Source: Petunia secreta (lineage: Eukaryota; Streptophyta; Magnoliopsida; Solanales; Solanaceae). From it: 64,000 bases of DNA. Shown here piece by piece: positions 36,101 through 44,832 of the stretch. Under the pieces are notes generated by a model, which was not told the DNA's origin, did not search any database, and saw only the letters and a program-made list of their open reading frames with translations. Position 1 is the first letter of the stretch, and each line of letters opens with the position of its first letter. The position numbers and the translations under genes are program-made. The stretch lies in the NCBI GenBank assembly GCA_029990175.1, contig JARKIP010000049.1, positions 10,394,001-10,458,000 on the forward strand. The letters run 5' to 3'.

Positions 36101-39100
36101 AAATGGATTCGGTTTCCTTCATTTTTAAAGCTTCAAAATCAGCCCTTAGAGATTGAAGCTTCACCTTCTTCACTTTGTCAACTCCTTGGAGAGATGTTTG
36201 TAAAATCTCCCAAGCTTCTTTTGATGTGGTTGCATCGGCCACCTTCTCAAACATGGTATCATCCAAACATTGATGGATAAGAGAGAGAGCTTGTTGATCC
36301 TTCTTCCTTAATTTTGCCAAAGCATCCTTCTCATTTTGAGGCAAAGTTTCCTCATTGTCGGGTTCTTCAAATCCTTCTTCTACAATCTTCCACGCATCTT
36401 GAGAGCCAAGTATGGCTTTCATCCTTATACACCATTTTTGGTAGTTCTCTTTTGTAAGACGGGGAAATTGGAAAGCAAGTAGGCCATTGCCATTATTTGC
36501 CATGGCTCTGATACCACTATGTTAGGAAAAAGAGAACAATATAGAAGAAAGGTTGTATACTAAACAAAGAAGAAGAGGAAGGGAAGAACACTTTGTATTT
36601 TGGGAGAGGAGTTGTTTTTCATTCAACTTGGTGCAAATGGCAATACAAAGGAGGCTATTTATAGGTGCTAATGGAGCACTCTAGAACCATTCTAGATAGA
36701 CCTTATTACCTAGAGAACACAAAAGATAATTCTAGAGTTTCTACAAGATAAGATTTATCTCCTAGGAATTTGAGCATTCTAGACTTTGCATATACTAGAT
36801 CATCCAAGACAATTCTAGACTAACAAGTTCAAGAACAAGGTACAAGCACCTAGTAGTATCTAGAGAATTCTAAATTATTATTATTATTATTATTAACACT
36901 ATTAAGAGTACCTTCTCAGAGATGAAACGCAGTCCCTTGTCTGGGTAATTGGCTTCATATGTCTCACCCAGTAATGGATTAAATGGCTTGAATTTTCTAC
37001 CATCTGTACAGGCATATCCAGATACAGCAAATGCTGCTATATTAAGCATCCTCATTAGGCTATTACCCTACGAAAAAATTCAAAGCAATCACATCTCAGA
37101 GGGTAGTTGTGGGAAACATTGAGTCCAATATAGATGAGTTGAACTTAAAAGGAAAAAACATTTTTCCAGAAAATAACCTAACAAAGTGCCTAAACTTAGT
37201 CTAAGTCAAACATCGAAAACAACAGATACATCCTAGATGAATGAAATCAAAGGATAAATTTCTTATAGGTTAATAAAATTAATTTCATCAATCTGTGAAA
37301 GAATTTCAGTTTAGATTGTTAGGAATACAGACCAAAGCTCAACATATTTTCACATGTTTTAAATAGCGTAAAAAAACTAGCATATTATATTCCCATATCC
37401 AAGTGATGAACGTACCCCAAATGCATCATAAACGTAATGACTTTCTCAAAACTTCAATAGTCATCTTCTATGGCAGAGTTACGGTAACTGGGTATGAATG
37501 ACAAGCATTCGAATGCTTCAAGTTTGGAGTACGCATACTTCAACCTTACCAAGGAACTTGATTTTGATCATATGGTATGGATTCTATAGGAATAGAAGAA
37601 GAAAGCTGACATGAAAATCTAGCCAACACATAGTATTCCAAAGAAATGCTTACCATTTTCCCGCATTCATATGCTTGGTCAAGAAGGAAAGAGTACTCAA
37701 AATCTTCAAAACATTTCTGCAAAGAAGAGAGGGGTTCGTTGAAGTACACAGGAAGGCAAACTTTAGTTAGATCCTTCCCGATGTTATCTTTGATCATTGA
37801 CCAAAGGCTCACTCCCTTTTCCTCTTCAATTGGGTCAGGCAATTTCTTTCTTCGCTTCACATAAGGATAGTCACATTCAATAAATCTCATAGAAGAACTA
37901 AGCCCATCTTCAGATGAATGAACCTCCTCATTATCTGAATCAAAAGATGAGCTATCATCATAAGACACGATGCTTCTCATGGAACTACAAGAAAGAAACT
38001 CCTGAGCATCAAAAAACAAGTTATCAGTGTGAACATCATCATCAGTGTCCTCTTCTTCATTATCATGCCTATCTTCATCGGATCCACTGGTGTTTCCTCC
38101 TGGAAATACAAGAGACACCAATAAGTTAGAGAACTTTCTACATATAGTACAGAAGGCAAGTTATTCTAAAGGAAACTCAAAATGGAAAATGTGAACATGA
38201 AAATGAGGAGTAAAAAGAAAATTAGGAAACTTCAAGAAAGAGGACAAGTATTACACCATAACTTTATTGCTGCAAAGAACTTACAAAAAAACTCTGGCTT
38301 ATCATTATCTAAACATCTAAACTAATTCTTGGACGTAATTTTTCTCTGTCACTAGCTTATATCTCCAAGTCTTCAAACATTGAGCCTAAATGTATGAACC
38401 CACGACAAGATAGCTGAAATATAAGAAGAGAAAGTGGCTCATGAAAACAAAGAGTTGTTACCAAGACTTTCTTGTTTTTGAAAACAAATAAGTCACTTCA
38501 GATAGTGTCAAAGTACCTGAACATACAAGACTTAGCAAGGCAAAAACCGTTACCACAACATGACACTCATATAAAGAACATATTTTTGGCCAATGAAAAA
38601 GCTTATAAGGAAGGGCCAACAATGATAATACCAAGTTAAGACCGAAACGAAGGAACAGTGAAAAAAATAAAGAAGCATATATTCATGGCTATAGTTTTCT
38701 GAAAGTTTCATGGCATCAACCTTTCATCTCGCTTTCCTGAGTTGCAACCTTGCAATTATTGTTCGTTCTAGGCGTATACATCTTCTTTGCTGCAACCAAT
38801 CCTTCTAACCATGTTAATCTGTCCTCCTTCGTCTCTGACCTCAAATGCAGCTTCTTCCTCCCAGTATTTATTAAAAACCTCCGATCATCTGAACAACTTC
38901 CCATTACTGATGCAACCTATAAAGATAGTAGTACTAAGTAGAATATCCAACCCAAAATAAAACTCTAAGTTATGAATAAAAAAATTGATCTTGGCAGAGA
39001 AGGTTCATCCACCAAACCATGGCTTAAGGACATACAACTCCCTCTGTACTAATTTGTAGGAAACAATTTTTCATACAATATTTAGAAAATTTCTCATAAT

Positions 39101-40198
39101 GTTGTGATCTAGCGTCTTTTTGTACAATTTGTACAACAACAATAACAACTACTAGCCTCAATTCCAAGCAAGTGGCGGTCAGCTTTATGGATTTTTGCTA
39201 TGTTGCTCTAATTAGACCGACATTATACAATATAACTACAAGTTCACAAATAGATCTCTGCTATGATTAGAAGACTCCTAGAAATCATGAGACCGAAAGT
39301 ACACCAGATTAATATGACAAAACATATTCCCAACTATATCAGTATCGCCTATATAAATCTTTTTCTTCCTCAGTGCCCTATTTGGTATCACCCTAGCTAT
39401 ATAAACCTGATCCTTTCTTATGTCCTATCTTTCCTAAGAATGAACGGATATTTTTAATACTTAATAACAACATACACAATATTATCTCGGCTCATGAAAA
39501 GCATTTTTGAATTAAAAATCCAAAATTAGATCTTTTGACCTTGTCACCTTGTATCCCAAAATGTACAAAGCATCCTGCGTCACGTAGGGTCCGGGAAGGC
39601 CTTTGGGGTGTGATGTACGCGGTCTAACCTAATGCAAATATTAGTGGCTGTTTATATGGCCTGAACTGGAGACTCATAGGTCTTACTTCACGGCTCCCCT
39701 TCGTGTATCCCCAAAACCATCATTTTTATTTTGGAACAAGGGAGAAAAATACAGTGCACAACAAAATGAACATTATCATACAATCAGCTATAAACAAGAT
39801 ACCTGGAGATGGATTTCACCTAATGCTTTACAATGGAGGGATTTTGAAGAGGTACTAATATGGGACCTATTAATGTAACGAGATGACTTTTTCCCTATAA
39901 CCAAGAACCCTTTCTCAGTTTCTTGATTAACCACAATCTTGTTATGTCCATGAATCTTATAATACGTAAGTACACCATCATGCAAAACAAACCAACGTGG
40001 CCGCCACCTTTTACATAAATTTACCCACTTATATAGTATTCCACATATTCCATTATCATGCATGTTCATCAAATGATCACCGGAGGTTTCAGTAATTCTG
40101 GTGGATGGTTTCGTTGAAGCAGTTGCATGCGGTGGACGATGAGGTATAGCCACCGTGTTCTTGTCAGCTACGGAGGAGACACAGCACAAAAGATGCAT
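27134..40198 (-). CDS. Oxysterol-binding-protein-related protein (PH plus ORD), TE-bearing intron
   Basis: Nine exons on the minus strand: 40198-39803, 38916-38721, 38099-37654, 37067-36912, 30062-29895, 29820-29680, 28477-28256, 28146-28033, 27292-27134. The borders are GT-AG and phases fit, giving 665 residues. Exons 1-2 encode a PH domain (YKWVNLCKRWRPRWFVLHDG; RKKLHLRSETKEDRLTWL). Exons 3-9 encode the lipid-transfer domain, including NPLLGETYEA and the ORP fingerprint as EKVSHHP (residues 397-403, with the two His that contact phosphoinositide). ORPs exchange sterols or PI4P at membrane contact sites. The coiled-coil segment that normally lies between PH and ORD in plant ORPs was not found. 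Intron 4 (36911-30063) contains a 6-kb copia insertion. A partial duplicate lies at 22.3-24.2 kb. Confidence 0.9.
29513..29624 (+). mobile_element. TS-SINE-like insertion in an ORP intron
   Basis: ACAACAACAACAACTCAGTG, then GGGGTTTGGGGAGGGTGAGATGTACGCAGACC-like sequence (quoted in parts) and TAGAGAGGGTGTTTCCAATAGAC, match the 3' body of the Solanaceae TS SINE/RTE tail family. Flanking GAATTTAATTAGAC and GCAATTGAATTAGAG look like a diverged target duplication. The paralogous site near 23930 in the ORP duplicate lacks the insertion. Confidence 0.7.
30885..32012 (-). pseudogene. Truncated gag copy of the second element B unit
   Basis: This repeats the first 380 or so codons of the element B polyprotein without visible change, through the zinc knuckle and protease motif to FGNTS. 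It then leaves the element at 30885, where nine bases (TGAAGTATT) are shared with the continuation point at about 35371. The frame runs on into non-element sequence to 30789. Integrase and reverse transcriptase are absent. Confidence 0.9.
32029..32413 (-). repeat. Shared internal LTR of element B
   Basis: 385 bp, near-identical to 36520-36898. A polypurine tract (minus strand AAGGGGGAG, about 32414-32422) lies directly upstream, as expected for a 3' LTR. Directly downstream a primer site and gag ATG follow, so it also serves as the 5' LTR of the second, truncated unit. Confidence 0.92.
32466..36503 (-). CDS. Intact copia gag-pol polyprotein, element B
   Basis: One frame of 1345 codons starting at the ATG directly after the primer site. 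In order: gag N-terminal region (FPRLTKENYQKWCIRMKAIL) and UBN2-type gag; an RGRGRGRGRGG-rich basic tract (about 228-280); a CCHC knuckle CYNCHKFGHYSWEC; protease WYLDNGASNHMCG (Asn where Ser/Thr is usual); integrase HTDVCG, SDRGGEF, QQNGVAERKNR; reverse transcriptase LVCLYVDDLIFTG; RNase H CDSDFAG, STCEAEY, IDNKSA, KHIDTRYHFI. No stop or frameshift is present. With near-identical LTRs, primer site and polypurine tract it has everything needed for an autonomous element, although it sits antisense to nothing but intronic sequence of the co-oriented ORP gene. Confidence 0.93.
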   Translation of the reverse strand: MANNGNGLLAFQFPRLTKENYQKWCIRMKAILGSQDAWKIVEEGFEEPDNEETLPQNEKDALAKLRKKDQQALSLIHQCLDDTMFEKVADATTSKEAWEILQTSLQGVDKVKKVKLQSLRADFEALKMKETESISDYGSRVRAVVNQLKRYGEKIEDVRVVEKILRSLTPKFDFVVCAIEESKDLDIMTVEQLEGSLQAHEEKIKRRQEEPLEQLLKTKASLKDDGGEKSYRGRGRGRGRGGGRGRGRTNDRNSNNEEKSHQTYRGRGRGGGRGRGYHQETNEKRYDKSKVECYNCHKFGHYSWECRSNVEEKANLVDDNKEDEESTLLLALKQEDKDDCGSWYLDNGASNHMCGYKDKFVELNKRVKGNVSFGNTSKIQIEGIGTILISSKDGSHKLIKDVYYVPKLKNNILSLGQFLEKGYDIHMKDMNLWLRDSSGTLIAKVHMSKNRLFSLNLKTIEAKCLNANVKEESWCWHMRFGHLNSESLKSMGEKKMVHGMPLINHPNQLCEACLLGKHARRSFPKEATSRATKPLQLVHTDVCGPITPPSFGKSKYFLLFIDDFSRKTWVYFLKKKSEVFGAFKNFKAMVEKESGFEIKALRSDRGGEFTSRELNEFCESHGIRRPLTVPYSPQQNGVAERKNRTILNMARCMLKAKNMPKEFWAEAVSCAVYLSNRSPTKNVKDQTPQEAWSGRKPCVKHLRIFGSIAYAHVPQQGRAKLDDRSVKHVFVGYDTSSKGYKLYNPTNGKVVVSRDVEFDEEAAWNWEAQEERTYDFLPYFEDEEEQEHVAPLQDPTPPPSPTNVASHSPAESSNGERLEKTRTLVDLLENTERITNFDYSNLVCLFVESEPVNFEEAVRNKQWRQAMEEEIKAIEKNNTWELTTLPRGHQAIGVKWVYKAKKNAQGKVERYKARLVAKGYKQRHGVDYEEVYAPVARMETIRLLISLAAQMKWKIYQLDVKSAFLNGYLEEEVYVEQPLGFVVKGHEDKVLRLKRALYGLKQAPRAWNSRIDKYFQENGFVRCPSEYALYIKYSNGDILLVCLYVDDLIFTGNNPSLFEDFKKAMSREFEMTDIGLMSYYLGLEVKQMEEGIFISQESYAKEVLKKFNMLDCNPVNTPMESGLKLSKFDDGEKVNPTLFKSLVGSLRYLTCTRPDILYAVGVVSRFMEAPTSTHLKAARRILRYLKGTVDFGLLYSSSSNFKLVGYCDSDFAGDVDDRKSTTGFLFFLGKCAVCWSSKKQDIVTLSTCEAEYVAATSCTCHGVWLRRLLKELNLPQDEATKIYIDNKSAQELAKNPVYHERSKHIDTRYHFIRERIANKEVELIYVKTHDQVADIFTKPLKFEDF
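36505..36516 (-). other. Primer-binding site of element B
   Basis: Minus-strand TGGTATCAGAGC, a perfect initiator-Met-tRNA site, lies three bases inside the 5' LTR. The polyprotein ATG (36503-36501) follows almost directly. Confidence 0.9.
36520..36898 (-). repeat. 5' LTR of copia element B
   Basis: 379 bp on the minus strand, starting TGTTAATAATAAT and ending CTTTTTCCTAACA. It contains an ATT-repeat start, a run of CTAGA motifs, a TATA box and a pyrimidine-rich leader. It ends 13 bases from the donor site of ORP exon 4. The base pair of flanks that would show a target duplication is lost on the other side. Confidence 0.9.
36655..36664 (-). promoter_or_regulatory. TATA box in the LTR of element B
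   Basis: CTATAAATAG on the minus strand, followed by a CT-rich leader. It is positioned to start the element's RNA within the LTR, with the CTAGA-rich block directly upstream. The same box occurs in the other LTR at 32165-32174. Confidence 0.65.
39125..39235 (+). mobile_element. SINE/LINE tail fragment in ORP intron 1
   Basis: ACAACAACAATAACAACTAC, then AGCCTCAATTCCAAGCAAGT and GGCGGTCAGCTTTATGGAT, resembles the widespread Solanaceae repeat with a (CAA)n start and a 'CCTCAATCCCAA...GGTCGGCTATATGAAT' core. It is degenerate. Confidence 0.5.
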
Positions 40199-40502
40199 GA
40201 TGTTTTGGTTTGGAGATTTTGATGTATCGGAGCAAATTTCTATGTAGTTGGAGAAAGAAATGTTTACGCAATTTTAGAGAAAATTTAGTGTATGAATTCA
40301 TCAAAAGTTGATATTCTGTAGGGAAGTTTTGCCGCGAAATTCGGCTACTAAATTTCTTGTATTTTGTACGATGAGAAGTGATTATCCTTTTTTTCAATTT
40401 TCTTTACTTTTAATTTCTGGATATAAATTAGAAATAATGAGGTGCACTAGTTTGAATTTCTATACTTAATAGTGATATCATCTTATTTAAATTTCTCTTC
40501 TG

Positions 40503-40640
40503 AGAGTACTAATTACAACAACATACACAATACTAATATCTCATAGTGGAGTATGAGGAGGGTGAGGTATAAGTAGACCTTACACCCACCTTAAGTAAAG
40601 TAGAGAAGTTGTTTTTGATAGGTCTTCGGCTCAACAAAAG
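40503..40640 (+). mobile_element. TS-SINE/RTE-tail fragment upstream of ORP
   Basis: The sequence runs from ACAACAACATACACAATACTA through GTGGAGTATGAGGAGGGTGAGG and AGTAGACCTTACACCCACC to GATAGGTCTTCGGCTCAAC (parts). This order of blocks is that of TS SINE 3' sequence. It is located 0.3 kb upstream of the ORP start codon. Degenerate SINE-like sequence may continue near 40840-40980. Confidence 0.6.
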
Positions 40641-41239
40641 CATTTTCCAGAATAAATTTAAAGAGAAAAAAAAAGAGCTAAAATGAAAATACCAAGACAT
40701 AAAAAGTACTGACATCAAATGCAATAAAGATAACTAGAGTTAATGAAGCAATAGTAATAATAAAAATGAACAATAAGACAATAATAGTACTAATGCTAAT
40801 ATGACAGAAACTGCTTGACTATATTCTAATCGTATGCTCTAATTCTCGACCTCTATGCTCTATCGGTGATTCAGAGGCGTGTCATATCTAATTACCTCGA
40901 TCGTCCCAATTTTTCTTTGATCTACCTCTACCCTCCGTAGGCCAGTACCACCAATCCCTCGTACCTCCTTATTGGTCGGATGAAACTGGTAAAAAAGAGA
41001 CAACAAGAGTTTGGAAACATCAATGAATATGATAAAATGAATTGCTTTTCTTTTGCCATAAATAAAGATCTCTAATTCTAATTCTTCGAACGAAGAAATT
41101 TCATATGAAAGATCTTTTTCCTTAAAGTCATATTAAGCTAAAAAAAAATGATATGGGCACAATGAAAGCAAAAATTCTACATAGAGGATATCAATTGTTT
41201 GAAAATACTATATTATACTCATGTTATTATATTTGTTTT

Positions 41240-42095
41240 AGATTGAGCATGACTAAGATAGAGTATATCAAAAGCTAACTTTAGCGATGCACGCATGTGT
41301 CAAATGGAGAGTGAAGATTGATACAAGTCATCTTTATAAGAGGGAACTTCAGATATCTTGGGTTATAATCCAATGAAATAGAGATCGATTGATAATAATG
41401 TCACACATTATTTTTGGGCGGGGTGGATGAAATAGAGGCTCGCATCATGTGTCTTATGTGATAAGAATGTGCTACCGAACTTAAAGATAAGTTCTATGCA
41501 GTTGTCGTTAGACCGGCAATGTTGTATGGGGCAGAGTGTTGCCCAGTCAAGAACGTACACATTCCGAATATGAAAGTAGCAGAAATGATAATGCTTAGAT
41601 GGATGGCTGGATAAAATTAGAAACTAGGTCATACAGGACAAGTCGGGAGTGACCACAGTAGTGGACAAAATGCGAGAGACGAGGCTGAGATGGTTTGGTG
41701 GTGTGAAAAGAAAGAGCGCATCTCCAATGAGGATGTGTGAGAGGTTGGCAATGTCAGGTAGAGATAGACCGATGAAGAATAGGACGAGGTGATTAGACAA
41801 GATATGACACAACTTTACATCACTGAGGACATGAAACTAGATAGGAAAACGTAGAGGTTGAGCATTCGGGTAGAAGGTTAGAAGATAGTCGAGTGAGTTT
41901 TGCCATAGTAGATTAGTATTACTCTTACATATACTATTTTTAACTCATTTTATCTTTATTCTTACTATTATTTTATTTACTCTGATTAGCCGATGATCTA
42001 TAGTAAACAACTTCTCTATCTTATTCAAGATAGGGAGTACAACTGATTCTCCCCGGACCCACTTATATGGAATAATACTGAACATATCTTTATTG
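41240..42095 (+). mobile_element. RTE-type LINE 3' relic
   Basis: Broken frames read as the C-terminal part of plant RTE reverse transcriptases: GWMK near 41428, LYGAECC near 41523 with VKNVHIPNMKVAEMIMLRWM after it, RNEDV-like and VIRQDMTQLYITEDM near 41790-41833. The 3' end (about 41990-42095) carries the typical tail related, in reverse orientation, to the SINE sequence at 40503. Stops are frequent, so the element is inactive. Confidence 0.7.
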
Positions 42096-42251
42096 TTACT
42101 GTATTATTTTTATTTAAAACGTAATAATATCTTCTTACCCTAGTTCTCACGATAATAAACCGTACCCCCCTCCTCCACCGGGTTTCTCAATTTTATACAC
42201 CACCTCGTCACAACTACAAGTCTCTCTCTCTTTTCGTCTTTATCCTCTAAG

Positions 42252-43025
42252 GTATGTTCCAAAATATTTTAATTTATAAAATTCTATTGCTATTAAATCT
42301 CAATTTTCGTCTTATTCTTTTTATTGTTGAAAATAAAGATCGGTCTATGTTCAGTTAATTTGGTGTAATTGTATTGCCGTATTGGATATAGATATTAAAT
42401 TGGATTGTATTTTCAAGGATTTTGGATAATTAAACTAGAATTTTGCATCCTTAATTGTACTTTTAAATATTAGTGGAACTTGATTCAATGTTTATAATTG
42501 ATATTTAACTTTTATAACAGATCCGTATTTTTATAGAGAAATTAATCTGTATAGTCGCTCAAGCAACCGCTTCAACAAAAAATAGCTGGCGGATGTATAA
42601 TATGTGTATAGTCGTTTTTAACCAGTGTGTAATCTTTGGGTATCCGGTTAGGGGATTTAAAAAGTTGATTCAGCTGGCTATTTGTGTAAAGGTTCCTTTT
42701 TTGTAAGGTAGAAAGTAAAAAAAATATGTATTTTTGCTTTGATATTAAGGAGAAATATATCGGATCTTTTAAAAAATCGTTTGTAAGCATGCCTTTTGTG
42801 ATTCCTTAGGTTGATTTGATATTTAGGAGAAACATATTGGATCTTTTGAATCCTTTTCATTAATTTCTTTGATTTATTGTGATGTAAATACTCCTCTTTT
42901 CTAGCAGAACTTAAATGGATCTGAATAGATGTGACGGGTTGCATGTTGTGCTGGTGTTGTTGTTATTGTTTATGAGTTTGTTTATGTTTACTTAACAATC
43001 TGATGAACTTATGTTTCAACTGCAG
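42252..43025 (+). other. Putative 5'-UTR intron of eRF1
   Basis: The donor TAAG/GTATGTT at 42251/42252 and acceptor CTGCAG/TTGTG at 43025/43026 bracket a T-rich interval ending 11 bases before the eRF1 ATG. A leader intron is common for plant housekeeping genes. The pyrimidine-rich stretch at 42215-42245 would be the first, untranslated exon. Confidence 0.55.
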
Positions 43026-43036
43026 TTGTGAATACA

Positions 43037-44350
43037 ATGTCGGACGGTCAGGAGAGTGATAAGAACATTGAGATATGGAAGATAAAAAAGCTTATCAAGG
43101 CACTTGAAGCTGCTCGAGGTAATGGCACCAGCATGATTTCACTTATCATGCCTCCACGCGATCAAATAGCTCGGGTTACCAAGATGCTTGGAGATGAGTT
43201 TGGAACTGCATCAAATATTAAGAGCAGAGTGAATCGCCAATCTGTGCTTGGTGCAATCACGTCTGCTCAGCAGAGGCTTAAGCTCTACAACAAGGTTCCA
43301 CCGAATGGGCTTGTCCTTTACACTGGAACAATTGTGACAGATGATGGGAAAGAGAAGAAGGTTACAATTGATTTTGAGCCCTTTAAACCGATTAATGCAT
43401 CACTCTATCTTTGTGATAACAAGTTCCACACAGAAGCCCTGAATGAACTTTTGGAATCTGATGACAAATTTGGATTTATAGTGATGGACGGGAATGGTAC
43501 GCTTTTTGGGACATTGAGTGGCAACACCCGGGAGGTCCTTCATAAATTTAGTGTTGATCTGCCCAAGAAACACGGAAGAGGAGGACAATCAGCTTTGCGT
43601 TTTGCTCGTCTCCGAATGGAGAAACGACACAACTATGTGAGAAAGACAGCAGAGCTTGCAACCCAGTTCTATATAAATCCTGCCACCAGCCAGCCTAATG
43701 TCTCCGGCCTGATACTAGCTGGATCTGCTGACTTTAAAACAGAGCTCAGTCAGTCTGATATGTTTGATCCTCGTCTGCAAGCGAAGATTTTAAATGTGGT
43801 TGATGTTTCTTATGGAGGGGAAAATGGTTTCAACCAAGCAATTGAGCTCTCTGCTGAGATCTTAGCCAATGTGAAGTTTATACAAGAGAAGAAGTTGATA
43901 GGTAAGTACTTTGAGGAGATCAGTCAGGACACAGGAAAGTATGTCTTTGGGGTTGACGATACGTTGAAAGTTCTGGAAATGGGTGCCATCGAGACACTTA
44001 TTGTTTGGGAGAATCTGGACATCACGAGGTATGTGCTGAAAAATAGCACTTCCGGAGAAATTGTCATCAAACACTTGAACAAGGATCAGGACTCTGATCA
44101 GAGTAACTTTCGTGATCCTGATACAAATGCCGAATTAGAGGTTCAGGAAAAGTTGTCACTTCTTGAGTGGTTTGCTAATGAGTACAGGAGATTTGGTTGC
44201 AGTCTGGAATTTGTCACCAACAAGTCTCAAGAAGGATCTCAGTTTTGCCGAGGTTTTGGTGGCATTGGAGGAATCCTTCGCTATCAGCTTGATGTTCGAG
44301 CTTTTGATGAGCTTTCTGATGATGGGGAAGTTTATGAAGACTCAGACTAG
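43037..44350 (+). CDS. Eukaryotic peptide chain release factor 1 (eRF1)
   Basis: A 437-residue protein in one exon. The true ATG is at 43037 (an in-frame GTG upstream is not a start). Domain 1 has TASNIKSRVN and YLCDNKF, which read stop codons in the ribosomal A site. Domain 2 has GRGGQSALRF, with the GGQ loop that triggers peptide release. Domain 3 binds eRF3. The acidic end DGEVYEDSD is typical. The protein is very close to plant eRF1 throughout and complete. The stop is TAG followed by CAATTA, and the 3' region contains a spliceable intron 123 bases downstream. Together these suggest control by readthrough and nonsense-mediated decay. A leader intron probably precedes the ATG. Confidence 0.97.
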   Translation: MSDGQESDKNIEIWKIKKLIKALEAARGNGTSMISLIMPPRDQIARVTKMLGDEFGTASNIKSRVNRQSVLGAITSAQQRLKLYNKVPPNGLVLYTGTIVTDDGKEKKVTIDFEPFKPINASLYLCDNKFHTEALNELLESDDKFGFIVMDGNGTLFGTLSGNTREVLHKFSVDLPKKHGRGGQSALRFARLRMEKRHNYVRKTAELATQFYINPATSQPNVSGLILAGSADFKTELSQSDMFDPRLQAKILNVVDVSYGGENGFNQAIELSAEILANVKFIQEKKLIGKYFEEISQDTGKYVFGVDDTLKVLEMGAIETLIVWENLDITRYVLKNSTSGEIVIKHLNKDQDSDQSNFRDPDTNAELEVQEKLSLLEWFANEYRRFGCSLEFVTNKSQEGSQFCRGFGGIGGILRYQLDVRAFDELSDDGEVYEDSD

Positions 44351-44356
44351 CAATTA
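44348..44356 (+). promoter_or_regulatory. Readthrough-type stop context TAG CAATTA at the eRF1 end
   Basis: The eRF1 stop codon is followed directly by CAATTA, matching the CARYYA consensus of tobacco-mosaic-virus-type leaky stops. In plants eRF1 expression has been reported to be tuned by readthrough of its own stop coupled to NMD. Low eRF1 would raise readthrough and stabilise the mRNA. Confidence 0.75.
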
Positions 44357-44756
44357 CTAACTTCTCAAAATACCAGTGCAGCAGTGGAGCGGAAAGCCTG
44401 CACTGGTGTGCAAGGGCTGGCGCCTGAATTGGCCGCTCGTGTTCTAAGTGAAATATTTCTGGGAGCCCTTAAGGTTAGTCAGAAGAACCGGTCTTTCATT
44501 GTGCTACCAGCCTCTCTTTTCTTTGCATGTTAATGGCTCATGAAGGTTGTCACTGGTGTATTATTTGTTGTTTCTACTGAATTCTCTTTCTAATTGCTTT
44601 AAACAGATGGATGACCTGCATGGAGAACCTAAAGGGGCATCAATGTCATCATGTGCTTTGCCCAATTTTGCGTTCAATACCAGAGTGGCTCGGCTGTTGA
44701 ACGGTGGAGAACAAGATCTAGCAGTGGCAGTTCTGAGGAACTGTCTCTCTCATTGA
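44351..44756 (+). other. In-frame readthrough extension of eRF1 across a 3'-UTR intron
   Basis: After the TAG the same frame is open for 41 codons (44351-44473) to the donor AAG/GTTAGT. A T-rich intron of 133 bases ends at AAACAG/ATGG (44606/44607). The frame then stays in phase for 49 codons to TGA at 44754-44756. A ribosome reading through would therefore clear the exon junction and add about 90 residues. The extension has no recognised domain. Without readthrough, the junction lies 123 bases past the stop, a classical NMD trigger. Confidence 0.6.
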
Positions 44757-44832
44757 AGATGGAGAACTACATAAAATCAATGCTATGGGATTCTTGGAGG
44801 AGTGAGATGCATAATGACATATATATGATTCG

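Larger units (their letters stand above)
30885..36898 (-). mobile_element. Young Ty1-copia element B with a truncated tandem second unit
   Basis: Read on the minus strand, the order is LTR (36898-36520), internal region with one intact 1345-codon frame, LTR (32413-32029), then a second internal region starting identically and broken off at 30885. The LTRs appear to differ by one substitution (near 32263/36758) and two ATT units, and the two 1.14-kb gag copies look identical. Insertion and duplication are therefore very recent. The element lies inside ORP intron 4. An LTR-sharing tandem can arise by recombination between LTRs or template switching. The missing third LTR, and the junction at 30885 next to unrelated sequence, indicate a later deletion. 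An assembly error must be excluded. Confidence 0.92.

Noticed and set aside
43028..43036. Possible eRF1 start upstream of 43037
   Set aside because: The codon is GTG and lies just after the leader-intron acceptor; the ATG at 43037 gives the family's usual N-terminus.
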